Positions 32,156 through 42,899 of a DNA stretch of 64,000 bases are shown here, in pieces (position 1 is the first letter of the stretch; each line of letters opens with the position of its first letter). The notes beneath the pieces are model-generated. The model had not been told where the DNA came from. It was given only the letters and a program-made list of their open reading frames with translations, and did not search any database. Made by a program: the position numbers and the translations under genes. Source of the DNA: Buchnera aphidicola (Sitobion avenae) (GTDB lineage: Bacteria > Pseudomonadota > Gammaproteobacteria > Enterobacterales > Enterobacteriaceae); the NCBI RefSeq assembly GCF_005082585.1, contig NZ_CP034855.1:62001-126000 (forward strand), given 5' to 3'.

Positions 32156-33379
32156 TTGAGACGAGTAGTGATAACAGGTATTGGTATTATTTCCAGTATT
32201 GGTAATAATAAAAAAGAAGTACTAGATTCTTTATACCATGGTACTTCTGGGATTGTATTTTCAGAAGAAATGAAGAAATTAGGTATGCGTAGTAAAGTTT
32301 GGGGTAGTATTAAATTAGAGAGTTTAAACATAATAACACAAAAATTGTCTCGTTTTATGAATAATGCCTCTAGATATTCTTTCTTAGCCATGAAAGAAGC
32401 AATTAAAGATGCTAAGATAACAAGTACAGCATATCAAAAAAATCCTCGTGTAGGATTAATTTCTGGATCAGGATGTAGTTTTTATAAAGATATTTTAAAA
32501 AATAATAGACATCTTATAAAAGATAGATGTATTTCAAATACTATTAGTCCTTATCTTGCAGTTAAAACCATGCCTTCTGGAATATCCGCTTGTTTATCTA
32601 CTTTTTTTAAAATTTATGGAATAACTTATTCTATAAGTTCAGCTTGTGCAACGTCAGCTCATTGTATTGGTAATGCATTTGAGTTGATTCAATTTGATAA
32701 ACAAGATCTTATCTTTGCAGGTGGAGGCGAAGAAATAAGTTTAGAATTAGCCAGTCAGTTTGATGCAATGCGGGTTCTTTCTACTAATTATAATGATCGT
32801 CCTAAAAAAGCATCACGTGTCTACGATGTAAATCGTGATGGTTTTGTAATTTCGGGTGGTGCAGGAATTTTGGTTATTGAAGAATTAAACTCTGCATTAT
32901 CGCGCGGTGCTAATATTTATGCTGAAATAGTTGGATATGCTGCAACATCTGATGGTTACAGTATGATTTCACCTTCTGGAAACGGAGCAGTTCGTTGTAT
33001 GAATTTGGCAAGAAAAAATAATTTCGTGTCTATTGATTATATTAATGTACATGGAACTTCTACCAAGATTGGTGATTTGATAGAATTAAAAGCAATTAAA
33101 AAAGTATTTTTAAATGAAAAAACACCAATGATTTCAGCAACAAAATCAATGACAGGTCATTCATTGGGAGCTTCAGGGGTACATGAAATGATTTATACAT
33201 TGTTAATGTTGAAAAATAATTTTATAGCTCCCACAATTAATATTGAAACATTAGAACCTTTTGCAGAAGATATGAATATTGTTCAGAGAACTATGAATAT
33301 AAAAATCAGGACTGCTATGTCTAATAGTTTTGGTTTCGGAGGCAGTAATGCTTCATTAATAATAAAAAAATATGAATGA
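32156..33379 (+). CDS. fabB: 3-oxoacyl-[acyl-carrier-protein] synthase I
   Basis: FabB elongates acyl-ACP and is needed for unsaturated fatty acids. The start is a TTG preceded by AAGGA, chosen because it gives an N-terminus matching E. coli FabB (M-R-R-V-V-I-T-G). The 407-residue protein has the catalytic cysteine C164 in 'SISSACATSAHCIG' and the two histidines in 'NVHGTSTKIGD' and 'ATKSMTGHSLGASG'. A strong terminator lies about 100 bp downstream. Confidence 0.97.
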   Translation: MRRVVITGIGIISSIGNNKKEVLDSLYHGTSGIVFSEEMKKLGMRSKVWGSIKLESLNIITQKLSRFMNNASRYSFLAMKEAIKDAKITSTAYQKNPRVGLISGSGCSFYKDILKNNRHLIKDRCISNTISPYLAVKTMPSGISACLSTFFKIYGITYSISSACATSAHCIGNAFELIQFDKQDLIFAGGGEEISLELASQFDAMRVLSTNYNDRPKKASRVYDVNRDGFVISGGAGILVIEELNSALSRGANIYAEIVGYAATSDGYSMISPSGNGAVRCMNLARKNNFVSIDYINVHGTSTKIGDLIELKAIKKVFLNEKTPMISATKSMTGHSLGASGVHEMIYTLLMLKNNFIAPTINIETLEPFAEDMNIVQRTMNIKIRTAMSNSFGFGGSNASLIIKKYE

Positions 33380-33482
33380 ATTATATTTCTAATAATGTAT
33401 ATATTGTTTAATAACATTTGAAATTTATATATAATAAAGATATTTGTGTATTTTAAATGTGCATTTAAATAGTGTGAATCAG

Positions 33483-33523
33483 AAAAAATCATTTTAATAT
33501 TTTTAATATTAAAATGATTTTTT
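33483..33523 (+). terminator. Strong intrinsic terminator after fabB
   Basis: A perfect 19-nt inverted repeat (33483-33501 and 33505-33523) has a 3-nt TTT loop. It gives a 13-bp core stem flanked by an A6 tract and ending in T6. This is the textbook intrinsic terminator shape and should also work on the opposite strand. It separates fabB from tal. Confidence 0.8.
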
Positions 33524-33603
33524 ATTATTAATATATGTTTTAACTTAAATTAAATAAAATATATAAATTATTTAAACTTATATCCAAGAAAAAGAGATTA
33601 AAT

Positions 33604-34554
33604 ATGAATCAATTAAACGCTTTAAAACAATTTTCAATTATTGTAGCAGATACTAGTGATATAGAATCTATTTGTAAGTATAAACCAGAAGATGCTACGA
33701 CTAATCCATCTTTAATACTGCAAGCGGTGAGTTCAAGTATAAACCAGTATTTTGTTGATCAAGCGGTAGAATACGCAAAAAAGAAAGGAGGTTTATATAA
33801 AGAAAAAATAATTAATGCTAGTGATAAGATACTAGTTGATCTTGGAATAGAAATTTTAAAAAAAATACCAGGTTATGTTTCTAGTGAAGTTGACGCTCGT
33901 TTGTCTTTTAGTACAGAAGAATGTATTTTAAAAGCAAGAAAATTAATTCATTTATATGAAGAGGAAGGAATTTCCCGAAATAGAGTTTTAATTAAATTAG
34001 CTGCCACATGGGAATGTATAAAAGCTGCAGAAGAACTTAAAAAAGATAATATTCTTTGCAATTTAACACTTTTATTTTCCCTTGCTCAAGCGCGTGCTTG
34101 TGCAGAATCAAATGTTTTCTTAATATCTCCTTTTGTTGGACGTATTTATGATTGGTATGTTTCTCAAAATTTATTGTCTAAATCCTTTATAGGAAAAGAT
34201 CCTGGAGTTATATCTGTTTGTAAAATATATGAATATTATAAAAAGTATGATTATAAAACTATCATTATGGGAGCTAGTTTTCGTAACATTGAACAAATAT
34301 TATATTTGTCTGGATGTGATCGATTAACTATTTCACCTGTTTTATTAAAAGAATTAGAGTCTAATACTAGAAAAATTGAAAGACATCTTAATCCTCCTAG
34401 TGTGATTTCAGTAGCTCCACTTCCATTGTCTGAAGAAGAATTTCGATGGGAACATAATCAAGATCCTATGGCAGTTCAAAAATTATCTGAAGGTATACGT
34501 AATTTTGGAAAAGATCAATTATCTTTAGAAAAGATATTTTCTAAAAAAATATAA
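33604..34554 (+). CDS. talA: Transaldolase
   Basis: Transaldolase moves a three-carbon unit between sugar phosphates in the non-oxidative pentose phosphate pathway, giving erythrose 4-phosphate for aromatic amino acids. The 316-residue protein (E. coli 316-317) has '[10 protein letters not shown]' near residue 30, the Schiff-base K131 in '[10 protein letters not shown]' and '[15 protein letters not shown]' near the end. It is paired with transketolase 54 bp downstream, the E. coli talA-tktB arrangement. Confidence 0.97.
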   Translation: MNQLNALKQFSIIVADTSDIESICKYKPEDATTNPSLILQAVSSSINQYFVDQAVEYAKKKGGLYKEKIINASDKILVDLGIEILKKIPGYVSSEVDARLSFSTEECILKARKLIHLYEEEGISRNRVLIKLAATWECIKAAEELKKDNILCNLTLLFSLAQARACAESNVFLISPFVGRIYDWYVSQNLLSKSFIGKDPGVISVCKIYEYYKKYDYKTIIMGASFRNIEQILYLSGCDRLTISPVLLKELESNTRKIERHLNPPSVISVAPLPLSEEEFRWEHNQDPMAVQKLSEGIRNFGKDQLSLEKIFSKKI

Positions 34555-34608
34555 ATAATTTTAATTAATAACAATTTATTTGTAGGATTTTAATCTAAAG
34601 GAAAATAT

Positions 34609-36606
34609 ATGTGTTCACGAATAGAATTGGCTAATGCAATTCGTTTTTTAAGTATAGACGCTGTACAAAATGCACAATCGGGACACCCTGGCATGCCTAT
34701 GGGTATGGCGGATATTGCTGAGGTTTTATGGAGAGATTTTTTAAAACACAATCCGAAAAATCCAAATTGGAATAATCGCGATCGTTTTATATTATCTAAC
34801 GGACATGGATCTATGTTGTTATATAGTTTATTACATCTAACAGGATATGATTTATCTATCGAAGAACTAAAAAATTTTAGACAACTTAATTCAAAAACGC
34901 CAGGGCATCCTGAAACAGGTGAAACACCTGGTGTTGAAATAACTACAGGTCCATTAGGGCAAGGATTGGCAAATGCTGTTGGTATGGCTATTGCAGAAAG
35001 AACATTAAGTTCTTATTTTAATCGACCAGAATATAATATAGTTGATCATTATACTTGGGTTTTTGTCGGTGATGGTTGTTTAATGGAAGGTATTTCTCAT
35101 GAAGTATGTTCTTTAGCTGGAACATTAAAACTGGGGAAACTAATTGTTTTTTATGATAAAAACGGTATTTCTATAGATGGGAAAGTGTCTAATTGGTTTA
35201 CTGACGACACAGCAAAACGTTTTAAATCATATAATTGGCATGTAGTAGATGCGGTAAATGGTCATGATTCAGAATCTATAAATAACAGTATAAAAGCAGC
35301 AAAATTAATAACCGATCAACCTTCAATTATTATTTGCAATACTATTATTGGTTTTGGTTCTCCTAATAAGTCGGGAACAGCAGAATCTCATGGGGCTCCT
35401 CTTGGTACAAAAGAAATTTCTTTGACTCGAGAAAAGTTACATTGGAAGTATCCTCCTTTTGAAATACCTAAAAAAATTTATAAAAAATGGAGTTTTATAG
35501 AAAAAGGTTTTGAACTAGAAAAAACATGGAATGAAAAGTTTTCTTCATATCAATCTAAATATCCTGATTTATCACTTGAATATTTACGACGAATAAATAA
35601 AGAATTACCTTTAAATTGGAATGAAACAACTAAGAACTATATTTATTCTTTACAAGAAAATAGACAAAATATTGCCAGTCGTAAAGCTTCTCAAAACACT
35701 TTAGAAAAGTATGCTAAAATTTTACCTGAATTAATAGGGGGTTCAGCAGATTTGTCGCCTAGCAATTTAACTATGTGGTCTTGCTGTAATTCTATTACAG
35801 ATGACTTATCTGGAAATTATATTCATTATGGAGTTCGTGAATTTGGTATGACAGCAATTGCAAATGGTATATCTCATCATGGAGGTTTTATTCCTTATAC
35901 TGCTACATTTTTAATGTTTGTTGAATATGCACGCAATGCAGTTCGTATGGCAGCTTTAATGAATACAAAACATATTTTTGTATACACTCATGACTCTATT
36001 GGATTAGGTGAAGACGGTCCTACACATCAGCCTATAGAACAATTAGCTAGTTTGCGAATGACTCCTAATATAGATGTATGGAGACCTAGTGATCAAGTAG
36101 AAACAGCAGTTGCTTGGAAGCAAGCTCTTGAAAAAAAATCAGGACCTACAGCATTAATTTTATCTCGTCAAAATCTTGATCAATTTCATAGAAATTCTAA
36201 ACAATTAGATAGTATTTCTTGTGGAGCATATATATTATATGATTCTAATAAACCACTTGATATTATTTTCATATCAACTGGTTCAGAATTAAACATTACT
36301 TTAATTGCTGCAAAAAAAATTATTTCTTTAGGTTATTCTGCACGTGTAGTATCAATGCCTTCTACTAGTGTTTTTGACAGACAAGATCATGCTTATAAAG
36401 AATTTGTACTACCTTCTTATGTTACTAAAAGAATTGCAATTGAAGCTAGTATAGAAGATTTTTGGTATAAATATGTAGGAATAAATGGTTTAATTATTGG
36501 AATGAAAACGTTTGGTGAGTCTGCTCCAGCAGAAGATTTATTTAAAAAATTTGGTTTTACTATAGATAACATAGTTGATAAATCAATAGCTCTATTAAAA
36601 TCTTAA
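34609..36606 (+). CDS. tktB: Transketolase
   Basis: Transketolase is a thiamine-diphosphate enzyme that transfers two-carbon units in the pentose phosphate pathway. The 665-residue protein matches E. coli transketolases across its length. It has '[17 protein letters not shown]' near residue 64, the ThDP motif starting '[13 protein letters not shown]' near 155, the substrate site '[15 protein letters not shown]' near 460 and '[11 protein letters not shown]' near the end. The tktB name rests on the talA neighbour. A terminator hairpin follows. Confidence 0.97.
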   Translation: MCSRIELANAIRFLSIDAVQNAQSGHPGMPMGMADIAEVLWRDFLKHNPKNPNWNNRDRFILSNGHGSMLLYSLLHLTGYDLSIEELKNFRQLNSKTPGHPETGETPGVEITTGPLGQGLANAVGMAIAERTLSSYFNRPEYNIVDHYTWVFVGDGCLMEGISHEVCSLAGTLKLGKLIVFYDKNGISIDGKVSNWFTDDTAKRFKSYNWHVVDAVNGHDSESINNSIKAAKLITDQPSIIICNTIIGFGSPNKSGTAESHGAPLGTKEISLTREKLHWKYPPFEIPKKIYKKWSFIEKGFELEKTWNEKFSSYQSKYPDLSLEYLRRINKELPLNWNETTKNYIYSLQENRQNIASRKASQNTLEKYAKILPELIGGSADLSPSNLTMWSCCNSITDDLSGNYIHYGVREFGMTAIANGISHHGGFIPYTATFLMFVEYARNAVRMAALMNTKHIFVYTHDSIGLGEDGPTHQPIEQLASLRMTPNIDVWRPSDQVETAVAWKQALEKKSGPTALILSRQNLDQFHRNSKQLDSISCGAYILYDSNKPLDIIFISTGSELNITLIAAKKIISLGYSARVVSMPSTSVFDRQDHAYKEFVLPSYVTKRIAIEASIEDFWYKYVGINGLIIGMKTFGESAPAEDLFKKFGFTIDNIVDKSIALLKS

Positions 36607-36628
36607 TTTTTTAACATTTTAAATTGTT

Positions 36629-36660
36629 ATGGGGCTTGAGGATTACAGCCCCATCTCTTT
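36629..36660 (+). terminator. Intrinsic terminator after transketolase
   Basis: A perfect 8-bp stem (ATGGGGCT at 36629-36636 with AGCCCCAT at 36647-36654) has a 10-nt loop and T-rich sequence after it (CTCTTTGTT). Its G/C-rich stem stands out in this genome. A reading frame that extends dapE through it is not its real start. Confidence 0.7.
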
Positions 36661-36712
36661 GTTAAAAAGAAAAATAACGTTTTTTATTATTAATGTTAAA
36701 TCAGGAAAATGT

Positions 36713-37840
36713 ATGATTTGTTCAATTACTAAATTAGCACAAAAACTAATTTCTATTCCATCTATAAGTCCAAAAGATTTAGGTTGTCAAGATATTATTA
36801 TAAAACGTTTATGTGCAGTAGGATTTACAGTTAAAGTAATTAATATTAATAACACAAAAAATTTTTGGGCATTTAGAGGTATTGGAAAAACATTAACATT
36901 TGCAGGACATACAGATGTGGTTTCACCAGGTCAATATGAAGATTGGCATGATGATCCTTTCAAACCAGTAATTAGAGATGGGTTTTTATTTGGTCGTGGA
37001 TCTGTAGATATGAAAGGTGCTTTGGCTGCTATGATTGTTGCAGCTGAAAAATTTATAAGTGAATTTCCAAATCATAAAGGACGTTTATCTTTTCTTATTA
37101 CTTCAGATGAAGAATCTACTGCAGTTAATGGTACGATCAAAGTAGTAGAATACTTGATGTCTAAAAATGATATGATTGATTATTGTTTAGTAGGAGAACC
37201 TTCTAGTGATACTATAGTTGGTGATGTTATAAAAAATGGTCGACGTGGTTCAATCACAGCTAATTTAATTATTTATGGAATACAAGGACATATTGCATAT
37301 CCTGATTTAGCCGACAATCCAATACATAAAGGTTTGCCTATTATTTTGAAAATATTGTCTATGAAATTAGATGATGGAAATGATTTTTTTTTACCTAGTA
37401 GTATAAATATTGCAAATATTCGTGCAGGAGATGGAGCTAATAATGTTATTCCAGGCTCTCTATTTGTTCAGTTTAATATTCGATTTAGCACAGAAATTTC
37501 TGAAACAGAAATTCAATCTAAAATAGTTGATATACTAGAAGAAAATAATATTAATTACTCTTTAAAATGGCTTTTTTCAGGAAAACCTTTTCTTACTAAA
37601 AAAGGTATATTATTAGATGCTGTAATACGATCTGTTTTTCATGTTAACAAAAAAAAACCTATTTTATCTACTTCTGGTGGAACTTCTGATGGTCGTTTTG
37701 TTTCTTTAATGGGCGCTGAAGTAGTTGAACTTGGATTAGTTAATAGTACAATTCATAAAGTCAATGAATGTGTAAAAATATCTGATTTACAATTATTGAG
37801 TTATATGTATAAAGATATTATGAAGGAATTACTAGTTTAA
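36713..37840 (+). CDS. dapE: Succinyl-diaminopimelate desuccinylase
   Basis: DapE removes the succinyl group from N-succinyl-diaminopimelate on the way to lysine and peptidoglycan. The start is set at the ATG at 36713, preceded by AGGAAAA, which gives 375 residues, the E. coli length. A longer frame from 36629 would begin inside the transketolase terminator. Metal and catalytic motifs are '[11 protein letters not shown]', '[14 protein letters not shown]', 'TSDEES' and 'VGEPSSD'. It serves lysine supply together with dapA nearby. Confidence 0.96.
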   Translation: MICSITKLAQKLISIPSISPKDLGCQDIIIKRLCAVGFTVKVININNTKNFWAFRGIGKTLTFAGHTDVVSPGQYEDWHDDPFKPVIRDGFLFGRGSVDMKGALAAMIVAAEKFISEFPNHKGRLSFLITSDEESTAVNGTIKVVEYLMSKNDMIDYCLVGEPSSDTIVGDVIKNGRRGSITANLIIYGIQGHIAYPDLADNPIHKGLPIILKILSMKLDDGNDFFLPSSINIANIRAGDGANNVIPGSLFVQFNIRFSTEISETEIQSKIVDILEENNINYSLKWLFSGKPFLTKKGILLDAVIRSVFHVNKKKPILSTSGGTSDGRFVSLMGAEVVELGLVNSTIHKVNECVKISDLQLLSYMYKDIMKELLV

Positions 37841-37986
37841 TTTTTAAAAATAAAAAGCATGATGATAATTGTTTATTATAAATGATGCAGAATATCATAG
37901 AGATAGTCTGCAACAATTACTATAAATAAATGTTTAATTCAAAATTTTTTAAATACTGTTATATTATTTCCACAATATTATACATT

Positions 37987-38247
37987 TTATGCAGGAGGAA
38001 ATATATCAAAATCTTTTTTTTCTAAATCTTTATCCGTATAAGGAATACTATAATCTTTATTTTCATCAGGAATATTAATTCCTTCTGGAATAATTAATTT
38101 TCTAAATTGATGTCTTATGTTATCAGAATTAACACTCTGACTTCTTTTAAAATCTTTTAGTGTGCAAGATGTTATGAAAAGTGTATTTAACATTTGAAAT
38201 GTTATTATAATTTTTAAAAATTTTTTATAATGTTTTAAGATTGGCAT
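37987..38247 (-). CDS. bamC: BamC remnant: lipoprotein with only the N-terminal BamD-binding region
   Basis: BamC is an outer-membrane lipoprotein of the BAM beta-barrel assembly machine. This frame encodes 86 residues from the ATG ending at 38247 (92 from 38265), against 344 in E. coli. It has a basic N-terminus, a hydrophobic segment and a lipobox-like 'LFITSC'. After that, '[20 protein letters not shown]' and 'DFDIFPPA' align with E. coli 'APAGMILPVTSGDYAIPVT' and 'DIRPPA'. Both helix-grip domains are gone. It overlaps the end of dapA, its E. coli neighbour. It could be functional or a decaying fragment. Confidence 0.8.
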   Translation of the reverse strand: MPILKHYKKFLKIIITFQMLNTLFITSCTLKDFKRSQSVNSDNIRHQFRKLIIPEGINIPDENKDYSIPYTDKDLEKKDFDIFPPA

Positions 38248-39109
38248 ATTGAATTGCTTTTTCAAGTTTGAAGCAAGTGGAATCTAAAATAGGAGTCATT
38301 GGTAAACGCAGTGTATCATGTTTTATTAACCCTATTTTTTTAGCTAACCATTTTATAGGGATAGGATTGGGTTCTATAAATAGTGCTTCATGTAATAACA
38401 TTAAACGTTTATTTACAGATCGTGCACTAATAAAATCTCCTTTTAATGCATATGAACACATTTTCCTCATTTCTTTTGCAGCAATATTTGCTGTAACTGA
38501 TATTACACCTTGACCGCCTAATTGCATAAAATCTAACGCTGTTGCATCATCTCCACTAATTAATAAAAAATCATTTTGAACTAATTCTTTTATTTTATTA
38601 ATTCTTGATAAATCGCCAGTTGCTTCTTTAATACCTATTATATTTTTTAATTGAGATAACCTGGCAACTGTCTCTGGAAGTAAATCACATCCAGTACGAC
38701 TGGGAACATTATATAAAATTTGTGGCAATTCAGTATGTTCTGAAATAGCTTTAAAATGTTGATACAATCCTTCTTGAGTAGGTCTATTATAATATGGTGT
38801 AACAGTTAGACAACCTGAAATACCAGATTTCTCAAATCTTTTTGTTAAAGAGATAGCTTCTGTTGTAGCATTTGCTCCTGTACCTGCAATAATTGGAATA
38901 CGTTCATCAGATAATTCTAAAGTAAGCATAACGACGTGTATATGTTCTTCTTGACTGAGTGTTGCAGATTCTCCCGTAGTTCCAACAGAAACAATAGCTT
39001 GAGTTTTATTAACAACGTGATAATTAATCAACTTTTTTAAACTAGTACGACAAATTTGACCTTTTTCATCCATTGGTGTAATTAGTGCAACAATACTTCC
39101 TTTAAACAT
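38225..39109 (-). CDS. dapA: 4-hydroxy-tetrahydrodipicolinate synthase
   Basis: DapA condenses pyruvate and aspartate semialdehyde, the first committed step to lysine and diaminopimelate. The 294-residue protein (E. coli 292) has the Schiff-base lysine K161 in 'GIKEATGD', Y133 in '[10 protein letters not shown]' and 'GTTGESATL' near residue 43. It is followed by the shortened bamC, the enteric dapA-bamC order. GGAGGAC (read on the minus strand) is a strong ribosome-binding site. Confidence 0.97.
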   Translation of the reverse strand: MFKGSIVALITPMDEKGQICRTSLKKLINYHVVNKTQAIVSVGTTGESATLSQEEHIHVVMLTLELSDERIPIIAGTGANATTEAISLTKRFEKSGISGCLTVTPYYNRPTQEGLYQHFKAISEHTELPQILYNVPSRTGCDLLPETVARLSQLKNIIGIKEATGDLSRINKIKELVQNDFLLISGDDATALDFMQLGGQGVISVTANIAAKEMRKMCSYALKGDFISARSVNKRLMLLHEALFIEPNPIPIKWLAKKIGLIKHDTLRLPMTPILDSTCFKLEKAIQYANLKTL

Positions 39110-39649
39110 TAGTTGTCCTCCTCCATAAAAAATATTTTATGGGATTTTTGACACATTTTAAAAGCAAAGTATATAGAAATTATGAACGTAATATTTCAAG
39201 AAAAATATAGTTTTATTATGAACATGAAAATATTATAGAACACACTCTATATTATAAAATATTAATGATTTAATATAATAAAAAATATTTTATATTTAAT
39301 TTAAAATTAAATTTAATTAATATCAAAAAATCTAGTCAGAATAATATCTGTTTTATCATTATTAGTAATACTTTGTATCATAAAAATGATTATATCTAGT
39401 ACTATTATACAAATTTATTTTATCTAACTAGACTAAGAATACAGTTAATATTAATTTTTAGAATAAAAACTGCATTTCTATTATAAATTTATAACTTTGG
39501 ATTGTATAATGCAAGATTTTAATATTATAGAAAAAATAGAATTTTTTAAAAATAAAAAGATATAAATATTAAGAATTAATTTTTGTGTTATTAAAAAATT
39601 ACTACTTGTTAATAAATAATATTAAGACTTAAATTTTTTATTATTGATC
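39110..39649. other. Long non-coding stretch between dapA and aroC
   Basis: About 540 bp of nearly pure A/T sequence with no open frame of useful length, no tRNA and no recognisable remnant on either strand. E. coli has other genes around here, so it may be a fully eroded pseudogene plus the dapA promoter. I see no homology to support a name. Confidence 0.5.
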
Positions 39650-39681
39650 ATGCTACTAAAGAAATAGTCATTTAGTAGCAT
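39650..39681 (-). terminator. Hairpin downstream of aroC
   Basis: A perfect 11-bp stem (ATGCTACTAAA at 39650-39660 with TTTAGTAGCAT at 39671-39681) has a 10-nt loop. It starts 20 bp beyond the aroC stop on the minus strand. It lacks a clear U tract, so it may be a transcript-end stabiliser rather than an efficient terminator. Confidence 0.5.
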
Positions 39682-39700
39682 TATAATATTATTTACAATA

Positions 39701-40762
39701 TTACGTGCTGCATTGTGCTCGAAATCTTAGCAAGTGATCCATTAATACAATTGCTACCATTGCTTCAGTTATTGGAACACCTCGTAATCCTACACATGGA
39801 TCATGTCGACCTTTAGTAATTATTTGAACTTTTTCATTATTTTTATTAATTGTGTTTCCTGCTTTTCGAATACTTGATGTAGGTTTAAATGCTACTTTTA
39901 ATAAAATTTGTTCACCATTACTTATACCACCTAAAATACCACCAGCATGATTAGTTGAAAATCCGCTTGGTGTAATTGCATCACGATGTTCACTTCCTTT
40001 TTGACTTATTACTGAAAATCCATCTCCAATTTCTATTCCTTTCACAGCATTGATACTCATTAAAGCATGCGCTAAATCAGCATCAAGACGATCAAACACT
40101 GGTTCTCCAAGTCCTATAGGAATATTTTCAGCAACAATTGTGATTTCAGCTCCAATAGAATCACCTGTTTTTTTTAAATGTTTAATTTGGGTTTCGAGTT
40201 CTGAAATTTTTTCGATGTTAGAACAGAAAAAAGGATTTTTTTCCACTTCTTCCCAAGATTTAAAAGAACATTTGATATCCCCCATTGCTGATAAATATCC
40301 TCGTATGTTTATTCCATATTTATTTTTCAGGTATTTTTTTGCGATAGCACCTGCTGCAACTCGCATGGTAGTTTCACGAGCAGAAGATCTACCTCCACCA
40401 CGATAGTCTCGTATTCCATATTTTTTTTCATAAGTATAATCAGCATGTCCTGGTCGAAATAAATTTTTTATATCATCATAGTCTTCAGAACGTTGATCAC
40501 TATTATAAATGATTAAACCAATACTAGTACCAGTTGTAATACCATTAAATACACCAGAAAGTATATGAATTGTATCTAATTCACGTCGTGGAGTTGTATA
40601 ACGAGAAGAACCTGGTCTTCTACGATTTAAATCATGTTGTAAATCTTCACAAGATAATTCAAAACCTGGTGGTGTTCCATCAACTATGCATCCTAACGCT
40701 TCTCCGTGCGATTCGCCAAAAGTAGTCACGCAAAATATTTTGCCAATTGTGTTTCCAGACAT
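39701..40762 (-). CDS. aroC: Chorismate synthase
   Basis: AroC makes chorismate, the branch point to tryptophan, phenylalanine and tyrosine, using reduced FMN. The 353-residue protein (E. coli 361) keeps the three family signatures: '[18 protein letters not shown]' near residue 16, '[18 protein letters not shown]' near 122 and '[15 protein letters not shown]' near 321. E. coli prmB, which precedes aroC, is missing; aroC is directly divergent from smrB. Confidence 0.97.
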   Translation of the reverse strand: MSGNTIGKIFCVTTFGESHGEALGCIVDGTPPGFELSCEDLQHDLNRRRPGSSRYTTPRRELDTIHILSGVFNGITTGTSIGLIIYNSDQRSEDYDDIKNLFRPGHADYTYEKKYGIRDYRGGGRSSARETTMRVAAGAIAKKYLKNKYGINIRGYLSAMGDIKCSFKSWEEVEKNPFFCSNIEKISELETQIKHLKKTGDSIGAEITIVAENIPIGLGEPVFDRLDADLAHALMSINAVKGIEIGDGFSVISQKGSEHRDAITPSGFSTNHAGGILGGISNGEQILLKVAFKPTSSIRKAGNTINKNNEKVQIITKGRHDPCVGLRGVPITEAMVAIVLMDHLLRFRAQCST

Positions 40763-41059
40763 TTTTTTATTCTTCTATAATTGTTAAAATGAAATAATAT
40801 AACTATACAGAATAAATAAAAAAAAATGATCTTTTTATTTTTTAAATTATTGATATTTCTTTTATTTTTAAAAAATTTTAAAAATAATAAAAACTGTTTA
40901 TTTATTATATAATTTATTGACAATAATTTTTTTTATTTGTTGTTTTTACAAAAACTAAATTATATAATTAATAAAAATAGATATATAATTAAAAAAATTA
41001 ATTAGAGTGTGTATATTTAAAATTTTTCAATTAATTAATATTATTGGTAACAAATAATT

Positions 41060-41620
41060 ATGAATAAAAATAGCCGAAATACTATTAGTTCAAATATTTT
41101 ATTTCGTCAATGGTTAAATGGTACTCGTGAAATAGTACAAGATACTATTTTTCATTCTCGAATTCATAAAAAAAATAATACTACTATAGTATCTCAGCGC
41201 ACTTTTTTTGAACAAAACGCCCACAGTCATTATTTTTCTTGTAGAAGTAAAAAAGATTTATTTAAAGATAATCCTGTCTCTTATATTCGTCATCAAAATT
41301 TGCATAATATCTTAAAAAACCTGAAAAAAGGAAAGTATAATCCAGGTATTTTTCTTGATTTGCATGGATTGACACAACATCAAGCACAGCAAGCATTAGG
41401 CAAATTAATTGCAATATGTCAAAAAGAAAATATTTTTTGCGCTCATATTATGCACGGATATGGCAAACGTATTTTAAAACAACAAACACCTTTTTGGTTA
41501 TCTCAACATCCAGACATTATAGCTTTCCATGAAGCTCCTAAATTTTTTGGAAGTGATGCTGCAATCATAGTTATAATTGAAATTAACTCTAAAAAAAACA
41601 ATTATAAATATTTTAATTAG
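41060..41620 (+). CDS. smrB: Smr-domain endonuclease SmrB (ribosome rescue factor)
   Basis: SmrB cleaves mRNA between collided ribosomes so that stalled ribosomes can be rescued. The 186-residue protein (E. coli 183) has an N-terminal helical extension and a C-terminal Smr domain. The domain has 'FLDLHGLTQHQAQQALGKL' (DLHG at 100-103), the 'HGYGK' loop near 132 and 'QTPFWLSQHPDI'. It is divergent from aroC, as in enteric bacteria without the intervening prmB. Confidence 0.93.
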   Translation: MNKNSRNTISSNILFRQWLNGTREIVQDTIFHSRIHKKNNTTIVSQRTFFEQNAHSHYFSCRSKKDLFKDNPVSYIRHQNLHNILKNLKKGKYNPGIFLDLHGLTQHQAQQALGKLIAICQKENIFCAHIMHGYGKRILKQQTPFWLSQHPDIIAFHEAPKFFGSDAAIIVIIEINSKKNNYKYFN

Positions 41621-41991
41621 AAAATTAAACTAAGCATATCAATATATAAAATAGAACTTTCATTTTTTCAAAAACATCATAAATATATTTTTTAACATCA
41701 ATAAAACAATTCTTAAAAATTAAACAATAATAGTTGTTACAAATTCTTTATCTAAAAAACGTTTTAATAAAAATCTTTAAAACTAAACTGTTATCAATAA
41801 TTTTTATATATTATAATTAATCTTTACGACAACATTATTTGTGTTATTCAAGTAATTTAACTATTATATTTTTTCAGTATTATAGGAAGATATTATTTTA
41901 AAAACCCTTTATTTTTGGGTTTTTTTATTTTTAAAAAAGTAAAATTTTCAATTTTTTTACATAATATAAAGAATTTTAAAGGATTTTAAAT
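41621..41991. other. Intergenic region before the his operon
   Basis: A 371-bp A/T-rich region with no ATG-initiated frame before that of hisG and no run of histidine codons, so no hisL-type leader peptide is visible. It contains one terminator-like hairpin at 41901-41926, described separately, and the hisG ribosome-binding site AAAGGA just before 41992. Confidence 0.6.
41901..41926 (+). terminator. Terminator-like hairpin ahead of hisG
   Basis: A 7-bp stem (AAAACCC at 41901-41907 with GGGTTTT at 41917-41923) has a 9-nt loop and is followed by an uninterrupted T run. It ends 65 bp before hisG. It could be the smrB terminator or the remnant of the his attenuator terminator; no leader peptide accompanies it. 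Confidence 0.6.
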
Positions 41992-42891
41992 ATGTTTGAT
42001 AATAATCGTGTACGGATAGCGATGCAAAAAACCGGTCGTTTAAGCAATGATTCTATTAGGTTGTTAACATCTTGCGGTATTAAGATTAATTTAAAACAAC
42101 AAAAATTAATAGCTTTTGCTGAAAATATGCCTATTGATGTAATGTTAGTTCGTGATGATGATATTCCAGGATTAGTGATGGATGGTGTAGTAGATTTAGG
42201 AATAGTTGGAGAAAATGTACTTGAAGAAGAATTGTTAAAACGAATATCACAAAGATCAGAATATGCTTATACTACTTTAAGACGCCTTGATTTTGGAGTA
42301 TGCCGATTATCTTTAGCACTTCCCGTAAACACTGTATATTCTAATATAAAATCCTTGAAGGATATTAGAATAGCTACTTCATACCCTCATTTATTAAAAA
42401 AATATTTAGATGAAAAAAATATTTCTTTTAAATCTTGCATGTTAAATGGATCAGTAGAAGTGGCACCTAGAGCTGGTCTCGCAGATGCTATTTGTGATTT
42501 AGTTTCTACAGGTGCAACATTAGAAGCCAATGGTTTACGTGAGGTGCAAGTAGTTTATCATTCTCATGCATGTCTTATTTGCAAAATTGGAAAGATTAAT
42601 GCTATTAAAACAGAAGTTATTAATAAACTAATGACTCGTATTAAAGGTGTAATTAAGGCACGTGAATCTAAGTATATTATGTTACATGCTCCTATAAAGA
42701 AATTAGAAGAAGTTATATCTTTATTACGCGGAGCAGAAAGACCGACTATTTTAAAATTAGCAGGTGATGATAATCGAGTAGCAATGCATATGGTAAGTAG
42801 TGAAACACTATTTTGGGAAACGATGGAAAAATTAAAAGCATTAGGAGCTAGTTCAATTTTAGTTTTACCAATTGAAAAAATGATGGAGTAA
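41992..42891 (+). CDS. hisG: ATP phosphoribosyltransferase
   Basis: HisG joins ATP and PRPP in the first, normally feedback-inhibited, step of histidine biosynthesis. The 299-residue protein (E. coli 299) is the long homohexameric form, with '[13 protein letters not shown]' at the start and '[11 protein letters not shown]' near residue 70. The PRPP loop region is '[16 protein letters not shown]' near 170. The C-terminal regulatory domain runs to '[10 protein letters not shown]'. It is first in the his operon, 8 bp before hisD. Confidence 0.98.
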   Translation: MFDNNRVRIAMQKTGRLSNDSIRLLTSCGIKINLKQQKLIAFAENMPIDVMLVRDDDIPGLVMDGVVDLGIVGENVLEEELLKRISQRSEYAYTTLRRLDFGVCRLSLALPVNTVYSNIKSLKDIRIATSYPHLLKKYLDEKNISFKSCMLNGSVEVAPRAGLADAICDLVSTGATLEANGLREVQVVYHSHACLICKIGKINAIKTEVINKLMTRIKGVIKARESKYIMLHAPIKKLEEVISLLRGAERPTILKLAGDDNRVAMHMVSSETLFWETMEKLKALGASSILVLPIEKMME

Positions 42892-42899
42892 AAACTATA

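Noticed and set aside
36629..36712. N-terminal extension of dapE
   Set aside because: It starts inside the transketolase terminator hairpin; the ATG at 36713 has a good ribosome-binding site and gives the family length.
40726..40923. 65-codon minus-strand frame overlapping the aroC start
   Set aside because: It consists of Lys/Asn/Phe/Ile codons typical of A/T-rich spacer and overlaps the real aroC start.
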